A stretch of DNA of 64,000 bases from Deminuibacter sp966424055 (GTDB lineage Bacteria > Bacteroidota > Bacteroidia > Chitinophagales > Chitinophagaceae), in assembly GCA_966424055.1 (NCBI GenBank), contig CBJLMB010000028.1, positions 1-64,000 on the forward strand. Direction: 5' to 3'. Below the pieces are notes generated by a model. That model saw only the letters and a list, made by a program, of their open reading frames with translations. It did no database searches and was not told the DNA's origin. The position numbers and the translations under genes were made by a program. Shown here piece after piece: positions 9,032 to 17,545 of the stretch. The first letter of the stretch is position 1. Each line of letters begins with the position of its first letter.

Positions 9032-9715
9032 ATGCTTACAGATGACCAGGTTAAAAGACTGTTTGTTTACTGTGAAAAAAAGCATGTACGTTATTACGAT
9101 CTGCAAATAGAACTGGTCGACCACCTGGCCACGGCTATTGAACAGGCCATGGTGCAGCAACCCGGTAAAATATTTGAAGAAATAGCCGGGGAAAAAGCAC
9201 CCGTGTTTGCCAGGGAATGGAAGCAGATAGAGCAGGAGAAAAGAAAAATACTTTCCCGCGGTATTTGGCGGCAGTGGCGAAAAGAGCTGCTGGCTTATTT
9301 TACCTGGCCCAAGATCAGCCTGCTGGTATTGCTTAGCTCCCTGGTGTTTTTTATTGACCAGCAATGGCATTTTCACCGTTTCCCCAGGTTTGGAATGAGC
9401 CTGCTGCAATTACTGGGTTTTACTTATGTATTGTACCGCAACGGGAAAACTGTGCAGTGGAACACCCGGCACAGGAAAAAGGACCTATTAACCTGGCATG
9501 TGCTGCGCCGGATAGAGTTGCTGGCTGCCCTACCTGTGATGGTATATACAGCTGGCAACCTGGTAGACCTGCTATGGCCTGTTCCGCTTACTGTTTCCAG
9601 GATCGCTTTGTATTGCCTGCCTGCTACTATTATCTGCGTAATGGCCTGGGCGAGGGTAAATATCAGCTGCCATATACAGATGCGTAAAAACTATGCCGCT
9701 GCTTTTGAAGGTTAA
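9032..9715 (+). CDS. Membrane protein co-transcribed with padR
   Basis: A 227-residue protein with a soluble N-terminal part of about 85 residues (starting MLTDDQVKRLFVYCEKKHVRYYDLQ) and about four hydrophobic segments in the rest (for example ISLLVLLSSLVFFI, LLAALPVMVYTAGNLVDLL and ALYCLPATIICVMAWA). It starts 1 base after padR, so translation is probably coupled. N-terminal helices of this kind precede TM segments in many PadR-partner proteins of Bacteroidota. Function unknown; it may sense or respond to an envelope signal, but nothing in the sequence proves that. Confidence 0.75.
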   Translation: MLTDDQVKRLFVYCEKKHVRYYDLQIELVDHLATAIEQAMVQQPGKIFEEIAGEKAPVFAREWKQIEQEKRKILSRGIWRQWRKELLAYFTWPKISLLVLLSSLVFFIDQQWHFHRFPRFGMSLLQLLGFTYVLYRNGKTVQWNTRHRKKDLLTWHVLRRIELLAALPVMVYTAGNLVDLLWPVPLTVSRIALYCLPATIICVMAWARVNISCHIQMRKNYAAAFEG

Positions 9716-9761
9716 ACAGTGCTAAAACAAACCTTAATGCCGCTTCCGGCTTCCGGTGTTG

Positions 9762-10253
9762 CTAATCAACAATATGATCTTTGTGCTTGCGGAGCAGTAT
9801 AAAGGTCCAGCAGATATGGATCACCAGCAGCACACAAAAGAACAGCAGGATGGTGCTCAGGTTGATCATCAGTTTGGATGTGTTGATAGATAGTTTGCCC
9901 GGTGAAGCAGCCACAGGCAGCTGTTTGGCAATTTCATCAACGATATGGGGATGCATGAGTATTTCAGCCGAACTCCTGATAGACATGATCGCAAATACAA
10001 TGGCAACAATACTGTTTACCTGCAGCCAGTCTTTCTGCCGCCTGGTAAACACATCTTTCATTACAATTACCCTGTTGAAGAACTTATTGGCGTACCAGGC
10101 ATATAAAACCACGCCCAGCATAATAAAAGCGCCAAAAGCAAAAGCAGGATTGGCCAGTGCCATAAAAACAGAAAACAACAGCAGTATGGCCATGAACATA
10201 CAAAACAGGTTAACTATAAACGACAATAGCCGGTAGACAAATAATCCTTTCAT
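9762..10253 (-). CDS. Hypothetical four-helix membrane protein
   Basis: A 163-residue protein with four predicted TM segments: one near the N-terminus (LLSFIVNLFCMFMAILLLFSV), the next about 37-55, then about 84-98, and a last one near the C-terminus (LSTILLFFCVLLVIHICWTF). The ATG at 10253 (MKGLFVYRLL) is preferred; a longer frame needs a TTG start and adds an unlikely basic tail. The loop between TM2 and TM3 is strongly basic (FTRRQKDWLQ). It lies downstream of the transglutaminase cluster on the same strand, 92 bases after it. I cannot assign a family. Confidence 0.6.
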   Translation of the reverse strand: MKGLFVYRLLSFIVNLFCMFMAILLLFSVFMALANPAFAFGAFIMLGVVLYAWYANKFFNRVIVMKDVFTRRQKDWLQVNSIVAIVFAIMSIRSSAEILMHPHIVDEIAKQLPVAASPGKLSINTSKLMINLSTILLFFCVLLVIHICWTFILLRKHKDHIVD

Positions 10254-10345
10254 CCGTTCAATTTTTTTTCCTGAAATCCGCCGGCGATTAAGCAGCAGGG
10301 ATTTCGTACAACACAACTTCTTACTGCAAGATGCACAATTTTCTG

Positions 10346-11287
10346 CTATTGTTGCTGTGCAAATGTATCATCGGGGATTTCCGCTGCCGGTTGACCTGCC
10401 TGGGCCTGCAGGTGTACATTATTCATCTCTTCAAATACTTGTCCGTCTTCGTATCCTACGGAAACATATACCGACAGTTTTTGCCTGGCAGGGCCTTTGA
10501 ATGTGCCTTTCACGGGACTGCAGTCGGTAAAATGCCTGCCTACCGCCAGTTTTACATGGGTATTGGTAACCCATATATTGTTGGTAGGGTCGATACCTGC
10601 CCAGCCATAACCGGGCAGCCAGGCTTCCACCCAGGCATGGGTGGCGCCCTCGCCTCGCATACCGTTTTTATTGGGGCAGATATAACCGCTTACATAACGG
10701 CCGGGTATATTCAGGGTACGGAGCATCTGCAGCATCAGGTGGGCAAAATCCTGGCATACACCTGAGCGGTGTTCGAGAATTTCGTCTACCGTGGTGTTGA
10801 TGTCGGTAATGCCCTTGATATATTTGAAATATTTGAATATATGTTCGCTGCAGCGTTCCACGATGGTCGCCACAGAAATGCCGGGTTGTGTGATACCGCT
10901 TAACAGGGCTTCAATAGCCGGCTGGTTAAGGATGCTGTCAGGTGACGACAATTCCAGCAGCATCAGGTCGTTCTGCATTTCTTCCTGTAGTTGCGGGAAG
11001 CTGCCATGAAAATTGATACGCAGCTGCGAACTGGAAGTGGTGCGGATAAGCAGTTTGTTTTCAATTACCAGCGCTGTATGCTGTGCCATTACATTGAATA
11101 TGCCGCTTTTGTTACCCCAGTAATCAAAATAGGTTTGCATGGCAGGATTGGTGGTGATATTAAGCTCATGATGCAGCACTTCCTGCTCGGGGCACTGGAA
11201 TGGAAAAATCTTGATCTCATTCACGCTTTCCTTTACCGGTCTGTCGTATTCGTATTTCGTGATATGGTGTATTTTAAAAACAGGCAT
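10346..11287 (-). CDS. Transglutaminase-like cysteine protease family protein
   Basis: A 313-residue protein with an N-terminal bacterial transglutaminase-associated beta domain (KIHHITKYEYDRPVKESVNEI) and a transglutaminase/protease-like core. The catalytic triad is visible: Cys in RSGVCQDFAHLML, His in GATHAWVEAWLPGYGW, and Asp in GIDPTNN. The ATG at 11287 is chosen because the longer frame uses a TTG start and would overlap the alpha-E gene; this start leaves 10 bases between them. It is the last gene of the ATP-grasp / alpha-E / transglutaminase cluster, in which such enzymes are thought to make or cleave isopeptide or peptide links on an unknown substrate. Confidence 0.92.
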   Translation of the reverse strand: MPVFKIHHITKYEYDRPVKESVNEIKIFPFQCPEQEVLHHELNITTNPAMQTYFDYWGNKSGIFNVMAQHTALVIENKLLIRTTSSSQLRINFHGSFPQLQEEMQNDLMLLELSSPDSILNQPAIEALLSGITQPGISVATIVERCSEHIFKYFKYIKGITDINTTVDEILEHRSGVCQDFAHLMLQMLRTLNIPGRYVSGYICPNKNGMRGEGATHAWVEAWLPGYGWAGIDPTNNIWVTNTHVKLAVGRHFTDCSPVKGTFKGPARQKLSVYVSVGYEDGQVFEEMNNVHLQAQAGQPAAEIPDDTFAQQQ

Positions 11288-11297
11288 TTGGATAAAC

Positions 11298-12239
11298 TTA
11301 AGAATAGGAGAAAAAATTTTGTACAAACCGCCTGCTGAAATCAGTCAGGTCTTTGTTCAGCTCCTGCAAAAACTGCTGCAAGGTAGTACTGTTGAGCGAA
11401 TCAAAATCCACATACAGTACTTTACTGTATAAGCGGCCAAAGCAGCTAAGCAGGCTGGTATTGGCCGGTGACAGGTTGCCCTGTGTTACCTCCCTGAGAT
11501 AACGGTCAATCCGCCCCAGTGAATAAACGACCGACCTGGTAAATGTTGTATTGGTTAGTACCTGCCGCAGCACATTTTGGTTGTAATGAGCGCTCCGGTA
11601 GGTTTTCAGGTGCAGCTCATAACCTGAGAGGGATAACAGCAGGTAACGCCATTGCATAATGTCCCGGGCATTGTTCAGGTCGTAACCTATTTGTACAAAT
11701 TGTTTATCTGTCAGTAAAATGGTTTCAAAACACCGTTCCAGGTATTTGCCCAGGTTCATAAAGCTCCAGCCCAATCCGCGCGACATGGTTATATCGGTAA
11801 TGCCGGTATACAGTACACAGTGCTGCATGAACATTTCAAGTACTTCCAGCGCACCCTGGCCTTTCAGCCGGTTATCAAGGAGGGGCTGGTTTACAAGATG
11901 GTAGAGCTGGTTGATTTCTTCCCACACTTCTTTGGTTATATGATCCTGCACACCACGGGCATTTTCCCGGGCTTTTATAACCAGCACTTTCAGCGAATTA
12001 TGGTTAGATGTATCGGTGATGATCTTTTTTAGTACAGCTTCTGTATTGTTTTCCAGCAATGCAATTTCTGCGGCATCACAGGAAGTGAATGTTTCCAGTA
12101 CGGGGCGCCAGGTGAGGCTGGAGCTCTCGCCTTTATCCAGCGAGAGAATATAATGTGTAGACGCGGTACGCAATAATCCGTCGGCACGTTCCATATAACG
12201 GTTTAACCAGAAAAGGGCATCTGCAATTCGGCTTAGCAT
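11298..12239 (-). CDS. Alpha-E domain protein
   Basis: A 313-residue all-helical protein of the alpha-E family. The N-terminus MLSRIADALFWLNRYMERADGLLR is the family signature, followed by a long series of amphipathic helices (for example GLGWSFMNLGKYLERCFETILL). The length is normal for the stand-alone form. The family is known almost only from its linkage to circularly permuted ATP-grasp and transglutaminase genes, exactly as here, with gaps of 52 and 10 bases. The biochemical role is not established; it could act as partner or scaffold of the ATP-grasp ligase. Confidence 0.92.
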   Translation of the reverse strand: MLSRIADALFWLNRYMERADGLLRTASTHYILSLDKGESSSLTWRPVLETFTSCDAAEIALLENNTEAVLKKIITDTSNHNSLKVLVIKARENARGVQDHITKEVWEEINQLYHLVNQPLLDNRLKGQGALEVLEMFMQHCVLYTGITDITMSRGLGWSFMNLGKYLERCFETILLTDKQFVQIGYDLNNARDIMQWRYLLLSLSGYELHLKTYRSAHYNQNVLRQVLTNTTFTRSVVYSLGRIDRYLREVTQGNLSPANTSLLSCFGRLYSKVLYVDFDSLNSTTLQQFLQELNKDLTDFSRRFVQNFFSYS

Positions 12240-12291
12240 GGGCGAAGGTTTAATATATCAAACTGGGAAAAAGGGTGAAGCGCATAATGGA

Positions 12292-13740
12292 TCAGCGATC
12301 CAGTATCCAGGTATCTTTACTGCCACCGCCCTGGGAAGAATTTACCACCAGCGAACCTTCGCGCAAGGCAACGCGGGTCAATCCCCCCGGTACGATCTGA
12401 ACACCATTGGGCCCGTACAGCGCATAAGGCCTAAGATCAACATGCCGTGGCCTGAACCGGCCATCAATAAAGCAGGGAACAGTAGATAAGCGCATAATTG
12501 GCTGGGCGATGAAATTGCGTGGCTCATCTTCTATGGCCCTGCGGGCATTTTCCCATTCCTGCTCAGTGATAGTGTTACCCATGATCATGCCATAACCACC
12601 CGACTGGTTGGTTCTTTTTACTACCATATTGTGTATGTTGCTGAATACATATTCTCTCATATCCGGACGATTGAGCTCATAAGTAGGCACATTCGTTAAA
12701 ATAGGATCTTCATTGAGATAATAGCGGATCATATCCGGTACATAGGCGTATACTGCTTTATCGTCTGCCACCCCATTACCCACCGCATTTACAATGGCTA
12801 CATTCCCTTTGCGGTATGCGCCCAGCAGTCCGGGTACACCCAGCACACTATCGGGTTTAAACACCAGCGGATCGAGGTATTCATCGTCGATGCGGCGGTA
12901 GATGACATGTACCTGTTCGAGGCCATTGGTGGTTTTCATATACACTTTATGATCGTCTACTACCAGATCCCTTCCTTCCACAAGCGCAATACCCATTTGC
13001 CTGGCCAGGAAAGTATGTTCATAATAAGCCGAGTTATAAATACCGGGTGTGAGCAATACCACTGTTGGGTGGGCGATCTGTGCAGGGGAAAGCTGCAATA
13101 GTATTTCATGCAGCAGCAGCGGGTAGTTGCTTACATGCCTTACCCGGTGTGCGGCCAGCATTTCGGGAAAAATGCGTTTGGTCACTTCCCTGTTTTCCAG
13201 CATATAGCTTACACCGGATGGTGTGCGCAGGTTGTCTTCCAGCACATAAAAGCGACCATCTTCGCCCCTGATAAGATCTATGCCGGAAATATGTACATAG
13301 ATATCATAAGGCACTGTAATACCATATACTTCACGGGTATAATGCGGGCAGGAAGCGATCAGCGTTGCAGGGATCACCCTGTCTTTCACGATCTGCTGCT
13401 CATGGTAAATATCTTTTAGAAAAAGGTTCAATGCTTTCAGCCGCTGGCGGATGCCTGCCTCTACATGATCCCATTCGGTGCCCGTAATAATACGCGGAAT
13501 AATATCGAAAGGAAAGATGCGTTCAATACCCGCATTGTCGCTGTACACTGTAAAGGTGATACCCTGGCTCATGAACAGCTCTCCTGCCAATACATCTTTT
13601 TGCTGCATGCTGGCAACATCCATTTGCTGGAGGGCAGTGAAAACTTTGCTGTAGTGTTCCCGTACTGTTCTGGCATCACACATTTCATCCCATGTATTGG
13701 GTAAGCTGGCGTAGTCCTGTAATAAACTTGTCACACTCAT
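12292..13740 (-). CDS. Circularly permuted ATP-grasp type protein
   Basis: A 482-residue member of the circularly permuted ATP-grasp family, predicted carboxylate-amine/peptide ligases. Visible signatures are YDIYVHISGIDLIRGEDGRFYVLEDNLRTPSGVSYMLENR, given here only as landmarks around residues 140-180, then PGIYNSAYYEHTFLARQMG and VKRTNQSGGYGM, and the C-terminal FIDGRFRPRHVDLRPY. The ATG at 13740 (MSVTSLLQDY) is preferred over a longer frame that needs a TTG codon. First gene of the three-gene cluster. The substrate is unknown; comparison with related clusters suggests synthesis of a peptide or peptide tag. Confidence 0.92.
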   Translation of the reverse strand: MSVTSLLQDYASLPNTWDEMCDARTVREHYSKVFTALQQMDVASMQQKDVLAGELFMSQGITFTVYSDNAGIERIFPFDIIPRIITGTEWDHVEAGIRQRLKALNLFLKDIYHEQQIVKDRVIPATLIASCPHYTREVYGITVPYDIYVHISGIDLIRGEDGRFYVLEDNLRTPSGVSYMLENREVTKRIFPEMLAAHRVRHVSNYPLLLHEILLQLSPAQIAHPTVVLLTPGIYNSAYYEHTFLARQMGIALVEGRDLVVDDHKVYMKTTNGLEQVHVIYRRIDDEYLDPLVFKPDSVLGVPGLLGAYRKGNVAIVNAVGNGVADDKAVYAYVPDMIRYYLNEDPILTNVPTYELNRPDMREYVFSNIHNMVVKRTNQSGGYGMIMGNTITEQEWENARRAIEDEPRNFIAQPIMRLSTVPCFIDGRFRPRHVDLRPYALYGPNGVQIVPGGLTRVALREGSLVVNSSQGGGSKDTWILDR

Positions 13741-13960
13741 CAGTAGATAGTTGGTTAGGTACAGTAAAAAAAATGCAGCACGCATCCGGGAGGATGTATG
13801 CTGCAATTCGAAGATTTTTCAATTTAATTAAAAAAAAGCAAAATTAAAAGTGTACTGACATGCGCCAGGGTGTAAAGCTGCTATTTTACATGAATGAATG
13901 CCCGGCGCAGGCGTTGGAGCCAAAGCTAGTGTTACTGTATGGGCAGCAGGTGTATAACAT

Positions 13961-13994
13961 CAAAGAAGCCATTCCAACAGGAATGGCTTCTTTG
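13961..13994 (-). terminator. Perfect hairpin downstream of aspS
   Basis: A perfect 15-base stem (CAAAGAAGCCATTCC and its complement) with a 4-base loop, about 64 bases after the aspS stop. The T tract after it is short, so termination strength is uncertain. Confidence 0.65.
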
Positions 13995-14057
13995 AATAGG
14001 ATCAGTTGTATCCGGACAGCAGGTATCAAACATTTGTACCGCAGGATAGATACATGA

Positions 14058-15884
14058 CTATTTTAGATTGAGTTTGATCTGTAATTCTTCAAACTGGTGG
14101 GTATCGATGGCTGAGGGTGCATCCAGCATCATATCGCGCCCGCTGTTGTTTTTAGGGAAAGCGATAAAGTCGCGGATGCTTTCACTGCCACCCAGGATGG
14201 CACAGAGCCGGTCGAAGCCAAAGGCTATACCTCCATGCGGTGGCGCACCATATTCAAATGCCCCCAGCAGGAAACCGAACTTGTGCTGCGCTTCTTCTTC
14301 ACTCATACCCAGTGCGGCAAACATTTTTTCCTGCAGTTCACGCTGGTAAATACGGATAGAGCCGCCGCCAATTTCGTTGCCATTGAGTACCATATCGTAG
14401 GCATTGGCCTTGATATTGGCATAAGGATGTTCCAGGTATTTATCTGCATTTTCAATAACAGGATTGTTATTGATCATGATATCGATATCTGAAGGTTTGG
14501 GCGATGTGAAAGGATGGTGTCTGGCAACCCAGCGGTTTTCTTCTTCCGCATATTCAAACAGCGGAAAATCCAGTACCCATAATAATTTAAATTCATTTTC
14601 CCTGCGCAGCCCCAGGCGCTTGCCCATTTCCAGGCGCAGTTCGCTCATGGCTTTGCGGGTGCGCTCTTCGCGGCCGGCCAGTATCAGCAACAGGTCGCCA
14701 GGCTGGGCGCCGGCAGCTGTGGCAATAGCTTTCAGTTTGTCTTCGCTGTAAAACTTATCTACACTGCTTTTAAGCGTGCCATCTGTATTGTATTTGATGT
14801 ATACCAGTCCCTGCATGCCTATCTGGGGGCGTTTCACCCATTCGGTGAGCTCGTCGGTTTGCTTGCGGGTATATTCGCTGCATCCCGGTACGGCGATAGC
14901 CAGTACGGTTTCGGCATTGTCGAAAACACCAAAGCCTGCGCCATTGATCAATTCGCCGGTAGCCTGTATTTTACCATGGAGGGTAAAAGCCGATTTCAGG
15001 TTGAGCAGTGACATGCCGAAACGGATATCGGGTTTGTCATTGCCGTATTGCCACATGGCTTCTTCCCAGGTCATCCGCTGAATGGTATCGGTATAGTCGA
15101 TGTTCTTTACATCTTTGAAAATGCGCCGTACCAGTCCTTCAAACATCAACAGGATGTCTTCCTGCTCTACAAAACTCATTTCACAGTCTATCTGTGAAAA
15201 CTCGGGCTGGCGGTCTGCACGCAGGTCTTCATCCCTGAAGCATTTCACCACCTGGTAATAGCGGTCGTACCCGCTTACCATCAGCAGTTGCTTAAAGGTT
15301 TGGGGCGATTGTGGCAGGGCATAGAACTGGCCTGGGTTCATCCGGGATGGCACCACAAAATCGCGGGCACCCTCCGGTGTTGATTTAATGAGGAATGGTG
15401 TTTCAATATCCATAAACTGGTGCTCGTGCAGGTAATTGCGGGCAGAGCGGTTTACAGCATAACGCAGTTCCAGGTTTTTTTTCACCGCATTGCGGCGCAG
15501 ATCGAGGTAGCGGAATTTCATCCGCAGGTCATCGCCACCATCTGTTTCGTCGGTGATGGTAAAGGGTGGAACGGCTGATTTATTGAGAATGGTATAAGAC
15601 TGCACAATGACTTCCACATCACCTGTAGGCAAATTGGGGTTCTTATTGGTACGTTCAGTCACTTTTCCTTTTACCTGCAACACATATTCGCGGCCCAGGG
15701 GTTGATTATCCAGCTGGTTGTTCAGGTCTTCCCCAAACAATAACTGGGTGATACCATAGCGGTCGCGCAGGTCGATAAAAGTAATCGCACCAAATTTTCT
15801 GACAGTTTGTACCCATCCGGCCAGGGTCACTTCTTTGCTGATATCTCCCTTTCTTAATTCTCCACAGGTGTGTGAGCGATACAT
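14058..15884 (-). CDS. aspS: Aspartyl-tRNA synthetase
   Basis: A 608-residue class II aminoacyl-tRNA synthetase that charges tRNA-Asp, of bacterial type with the GAD insertion. The N-terminal OB-fold anticodon domain starts MYRSHTCGELR and continues VTLAGWVQTVRKFGAITFIDLRDRYG. Motif 2 is visible as KCFRDEDLRADRQPEFSQID, and motif 3 as HGGIAFGFDRLCAILGG with its ATP-binding arginine. The bacterial-type insertion lies between motifs 2 and 3. Slightly longer than the E. coli enzyme, within normal range. Transcribed alone with a strong hairpin downstream. Confidence 0.97.
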   Translation of the reverse strand: MYRSHTCGELRKGDISKEVTLAGWVQTVRKFGAITFIDLRDRYGITQLLFGEDLNNQLDNQPLGREYVLQVKGKVTERTNKNPNLPTGDVEVIVQSYTILNKSAVPPFTITDETDGGDDLRMKFRYLDLRRNAVKKNLELRYAVNRSARNYLHEHQFMDIETPFLIKSTPEGARDFVVPSRMNPGQFYALPQSPQTFKQLLMVSGYDRYYQVVKCFRDEDLRADRQPEFSQIDCEMSFVEQEDILLMFEGLVRRIFKDVKNIDYTDTIQRMTWEEAMWQYGNDKPDIRFGMSLLNLKSAFTLHGKIQATGELINGAGFGVFDNAETVLAIAVPGCSEYTRKQTDELTEWVKRPQIGMQGLVYIKYNTDGTLKSSVDKFYSEDKLKAIATAAGAQPGDLLLILAGREERTRKAMSELRLEMGKRLGLRRENEFKLLWVLDFPLFEYAEEENRWVARHHPFTSPKPSDIDIMINNNPVIENADKYLEHPYANIKANAYDMVLNGNEIGGGSIRIYQRELQEKMFAALGMSEEEAQHKFGFLLGAFEYGAPPHGGIAFGFDRLCAILGGSESIRDFIAFPKNNSGRDMMLDAPSAIDTHQFEELQIKLNLK

Positions 15885-16043
15885 AATAGTAATGAACTGT
15901 TTAAATGGTTATTCGGTTAGCCGGGGCGCGGGTTACCTGTTGAGTGGGGTGCAAGGAAAAAATATCAAACACCAGCGCACCAATCAAGCCGCACAAATTC
16001 CGGTCAGGCCGCAAAGATAACCGAATTGCCTAATGCCACTGCG

Positions 16044-16613
16044 TTAAACTGCGGCTTCCTGCTGTAATTTTGTATCCTGTAAACCGGTATGGCCGGGAAG
16101 CAATATACCGGCTACTTCCTGCCAGTTGTTCACCCTGGTATATTTGGTGATGTTTATATTATGCGGTGCGGTGAACAAGAGCTTTTCACCATTGAAATGA
16201 TCCAGGTTCTTCAGGTGGTCATCAATCATGTAATCGCCATGCGTAATGCGCTTGCTGCCGCAGAAGGTGACCTGCTGCCAGCTGATAAAAGGAAAATGCT
16301 CCTGCAGCCATTCGTATTTTTCAATCAGTGACTGCGGAAACTCCATTGCAGCTGATACAATGAATACTTCATAGTGCTCGTTCAGCAATTTAATCACTTC
16401 CTGGCTGCCCGCAATTACTGGTGCCGTACGGAAGAACCCCGGGGTATGCAAAAACGCTTTCACCAGTTTACCATCGGGAAAAGCTTCTGTTTCGGGTTTG
16501 CCGTTCAGGGACGCTTTGTCTATTTCTTTGCCTGTTCTTTCTTTATAATAGGCCAGGTATTGGCTGGTGATTTCTGCCATAACATGGTCCATATCAATTA
16601 ATATTCGCTTCAT
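16044..16613 (-). CDS. 5'(3')-deoxyribonucleotidase (HAD superfamily)
   Basis: A 189-residue HAD-fold phosphatase of the NT5C type that removes phosphate from deoxyribonucleoside monophosphates. Motif I is ILIDMDHVMAE with nucleophile Asp7 and acid/base Asp9; motif II lies in YEVFIVSAAME; the acidic motif IV is GDYMIDDHLKNL. The ATG at 16613 is used because the longer frame starts at TTG. It is divergent from the deoR-type gene with an 85-base spacer carrying a palindrome, so the two are likely controlled together. A role in nucleotide salvage or pool control is expected. Confidence 0.88.
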   Translation of the reverse strand: MKRILIDMDHVMAEITSQYLAYYKERTGKEIDKASLNGKPETEAFPDGKLVKAFLHTPGFFRTAPVIAGSQEVIKLLNEHYEVFIVSAAMEFPQSLIEKYEWLQEHFPFISWQQVTFCGSKRITHGDYMIDDHLKNLDHFNGEKLLFTAPHNINITKYTRVNNWQEVAGILLPGHTGLQDTKLQQEAAV

Positions 16614-16638
16614 AGCTTGCAATTTATTGCGAATTTAA

Positions 16639-16652
16639 TGCAAAATTTTGCA
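16639..16652. promoter_or_regulatory. Palindromic operator TGCAAAATTTTGCA
   Basis: A perfect 14-base palindrome between the divergent nucleotidase and DeoR genes. A half-site copy (TTGCAAAAT, 16690-16698) abuts the DeoR start codon. The palindrome contains a TTTTG that could be the -33 element for a TTAATTTG -7 box at 16672-16679. Likely DeoR autoregulatory site (inference). Confidence 0.5.
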
Positions 16653-16698
16653 ATATTTATGCTTGTTTGTATTAATTTGCGGTAAAATATTGCAAAAT

Positions 16699-17448
16699 AT
16701 GTTAAAAGAAGAGCGGCTGGATTTTATTTTGCAGAAGCTAAAGGAAGACCAGAAAGTGAAGTTGGGAGAGCTGAGCACAGCCCTCCAGGTATCGGAAGAC
16801 ACGGTACGCCGCGATATAGAGCTACTGGCCAGCAACGGCTTATTGATGAAGGTAAGGGGAGGGGCTGTTCCGCATTCACCCAGTGCCCATTCTTTCCGGG
16901 AGCGCATCCATATACTGGAAGCCGATAAAAAGGTGATCGCCAGTAAGGCCATCCAGTTACTGTCGCCCGGGCAAACCATCCTGCTCGATGGTGGTACCAC
17001 CACTTATATTATGGGCAGTATGCTGCCACCAGATCTTCGTCTTACCGTGGTTACCAACAATGTACCGCTTGCCGCCCTGCTCGCCGAACACCCTTCTGTA
17101 GAGGTGATACTGGCGGGTGGCCGTATTTTCAAACGCTCGCAGGTTACCGGCGGTATGGAAACATTGCGCCTGTTCAGCCAGCTGCGGGTAGATATCTGTT
17201 TTATCGGTATCTGCAGCCTTCACCATACCATCGGTGTAAGCACACTGGAATATGAGGAGGCAGAGGTTAAACGCGCCATGCTGCAGGCGGCCAGCCAGGT
17301 AGTGGCTGTAACCACCTACGATAAAATAGGTACAGCCGAAACCTATAAGGTTTGCGAAATCACTGCACTGGATACCATCATCACCGAGGTAGACAGTAAT
17401 AATGAATTGTTCAAGCCTTATACTGATCTGGGGTTGCGTATTATTTAG
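16699..17448 (+). CDS. DeoR family transcriptional regulator
   Basis: A 249-residue sugar-metabolism type regulator. The N-terminal winged helix MLKEERLDFILQKLKED with VSEDTVRRDIELLASNGLLMKVRGGAV is the DeoR signature; the C-terminal DeoRC sensor domain, related to ribose-5-phosphate isomerase, contains ILLDGGTTTYIMGSML and a late YDKIGTAETYKVCEI segment. The ATG at 16699 is chosen because residues before it in the longer frame do not fit the family. It is divergent from the deoxyribonucleotidase and upstream of two MFS genes. DeoR proteins usually bind a phosphorylated sugar, which would suit a nucleoside or sugar uptake function here, but the ligand is unknown. Confidence 0.93.
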   Translation: MLKEERLDFILQKLKEDQKVKLGELSTALQVSEDTVRRDIELLASNGLLMKVRGGAVPHSPSAHSFRERIHILEADKKVIASKAIQLLSPGQTILLDGGTTTYIMGSMLPPDLRLTVVTNNVPLAALLAEHPSVEVILAGGRIFKRSQVTGGMETLRLFSQLRVDICFIGICSLHHTIGVSTLEYEEAEVKRAMLQAASQVVAVTTYDKIGTAETYKVCEITALDTIITEVDSNNELFKPYTDLGLRII

Positions 17449-17456
17449 AGGGGAAG

Positions 17457-17512
17457 GGTGGTGAGCGTAGTCGAACCACCCGGGAGCCGTCCTGAGCGCA
17501 GTCGAAGGATGG
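17457..17512. repeat. Tandem hairpins around a GAGCGYAGTCGA core
   Basis: Two adjacent short hairpins share the loop core GAGCG(T/C)AGTCGA but have different arms: GGTGGT...ACCACC (17457-17480) and CCGTCCT...AGGATGG (17487-17512). This resembles a short intergenic palindrome family I remember from several Bacteroidota genomes. Confidence 0.6.
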
Positions 17513-17545
17513 CAGTATTGTTTATACTTTTTATACTATATTCCA

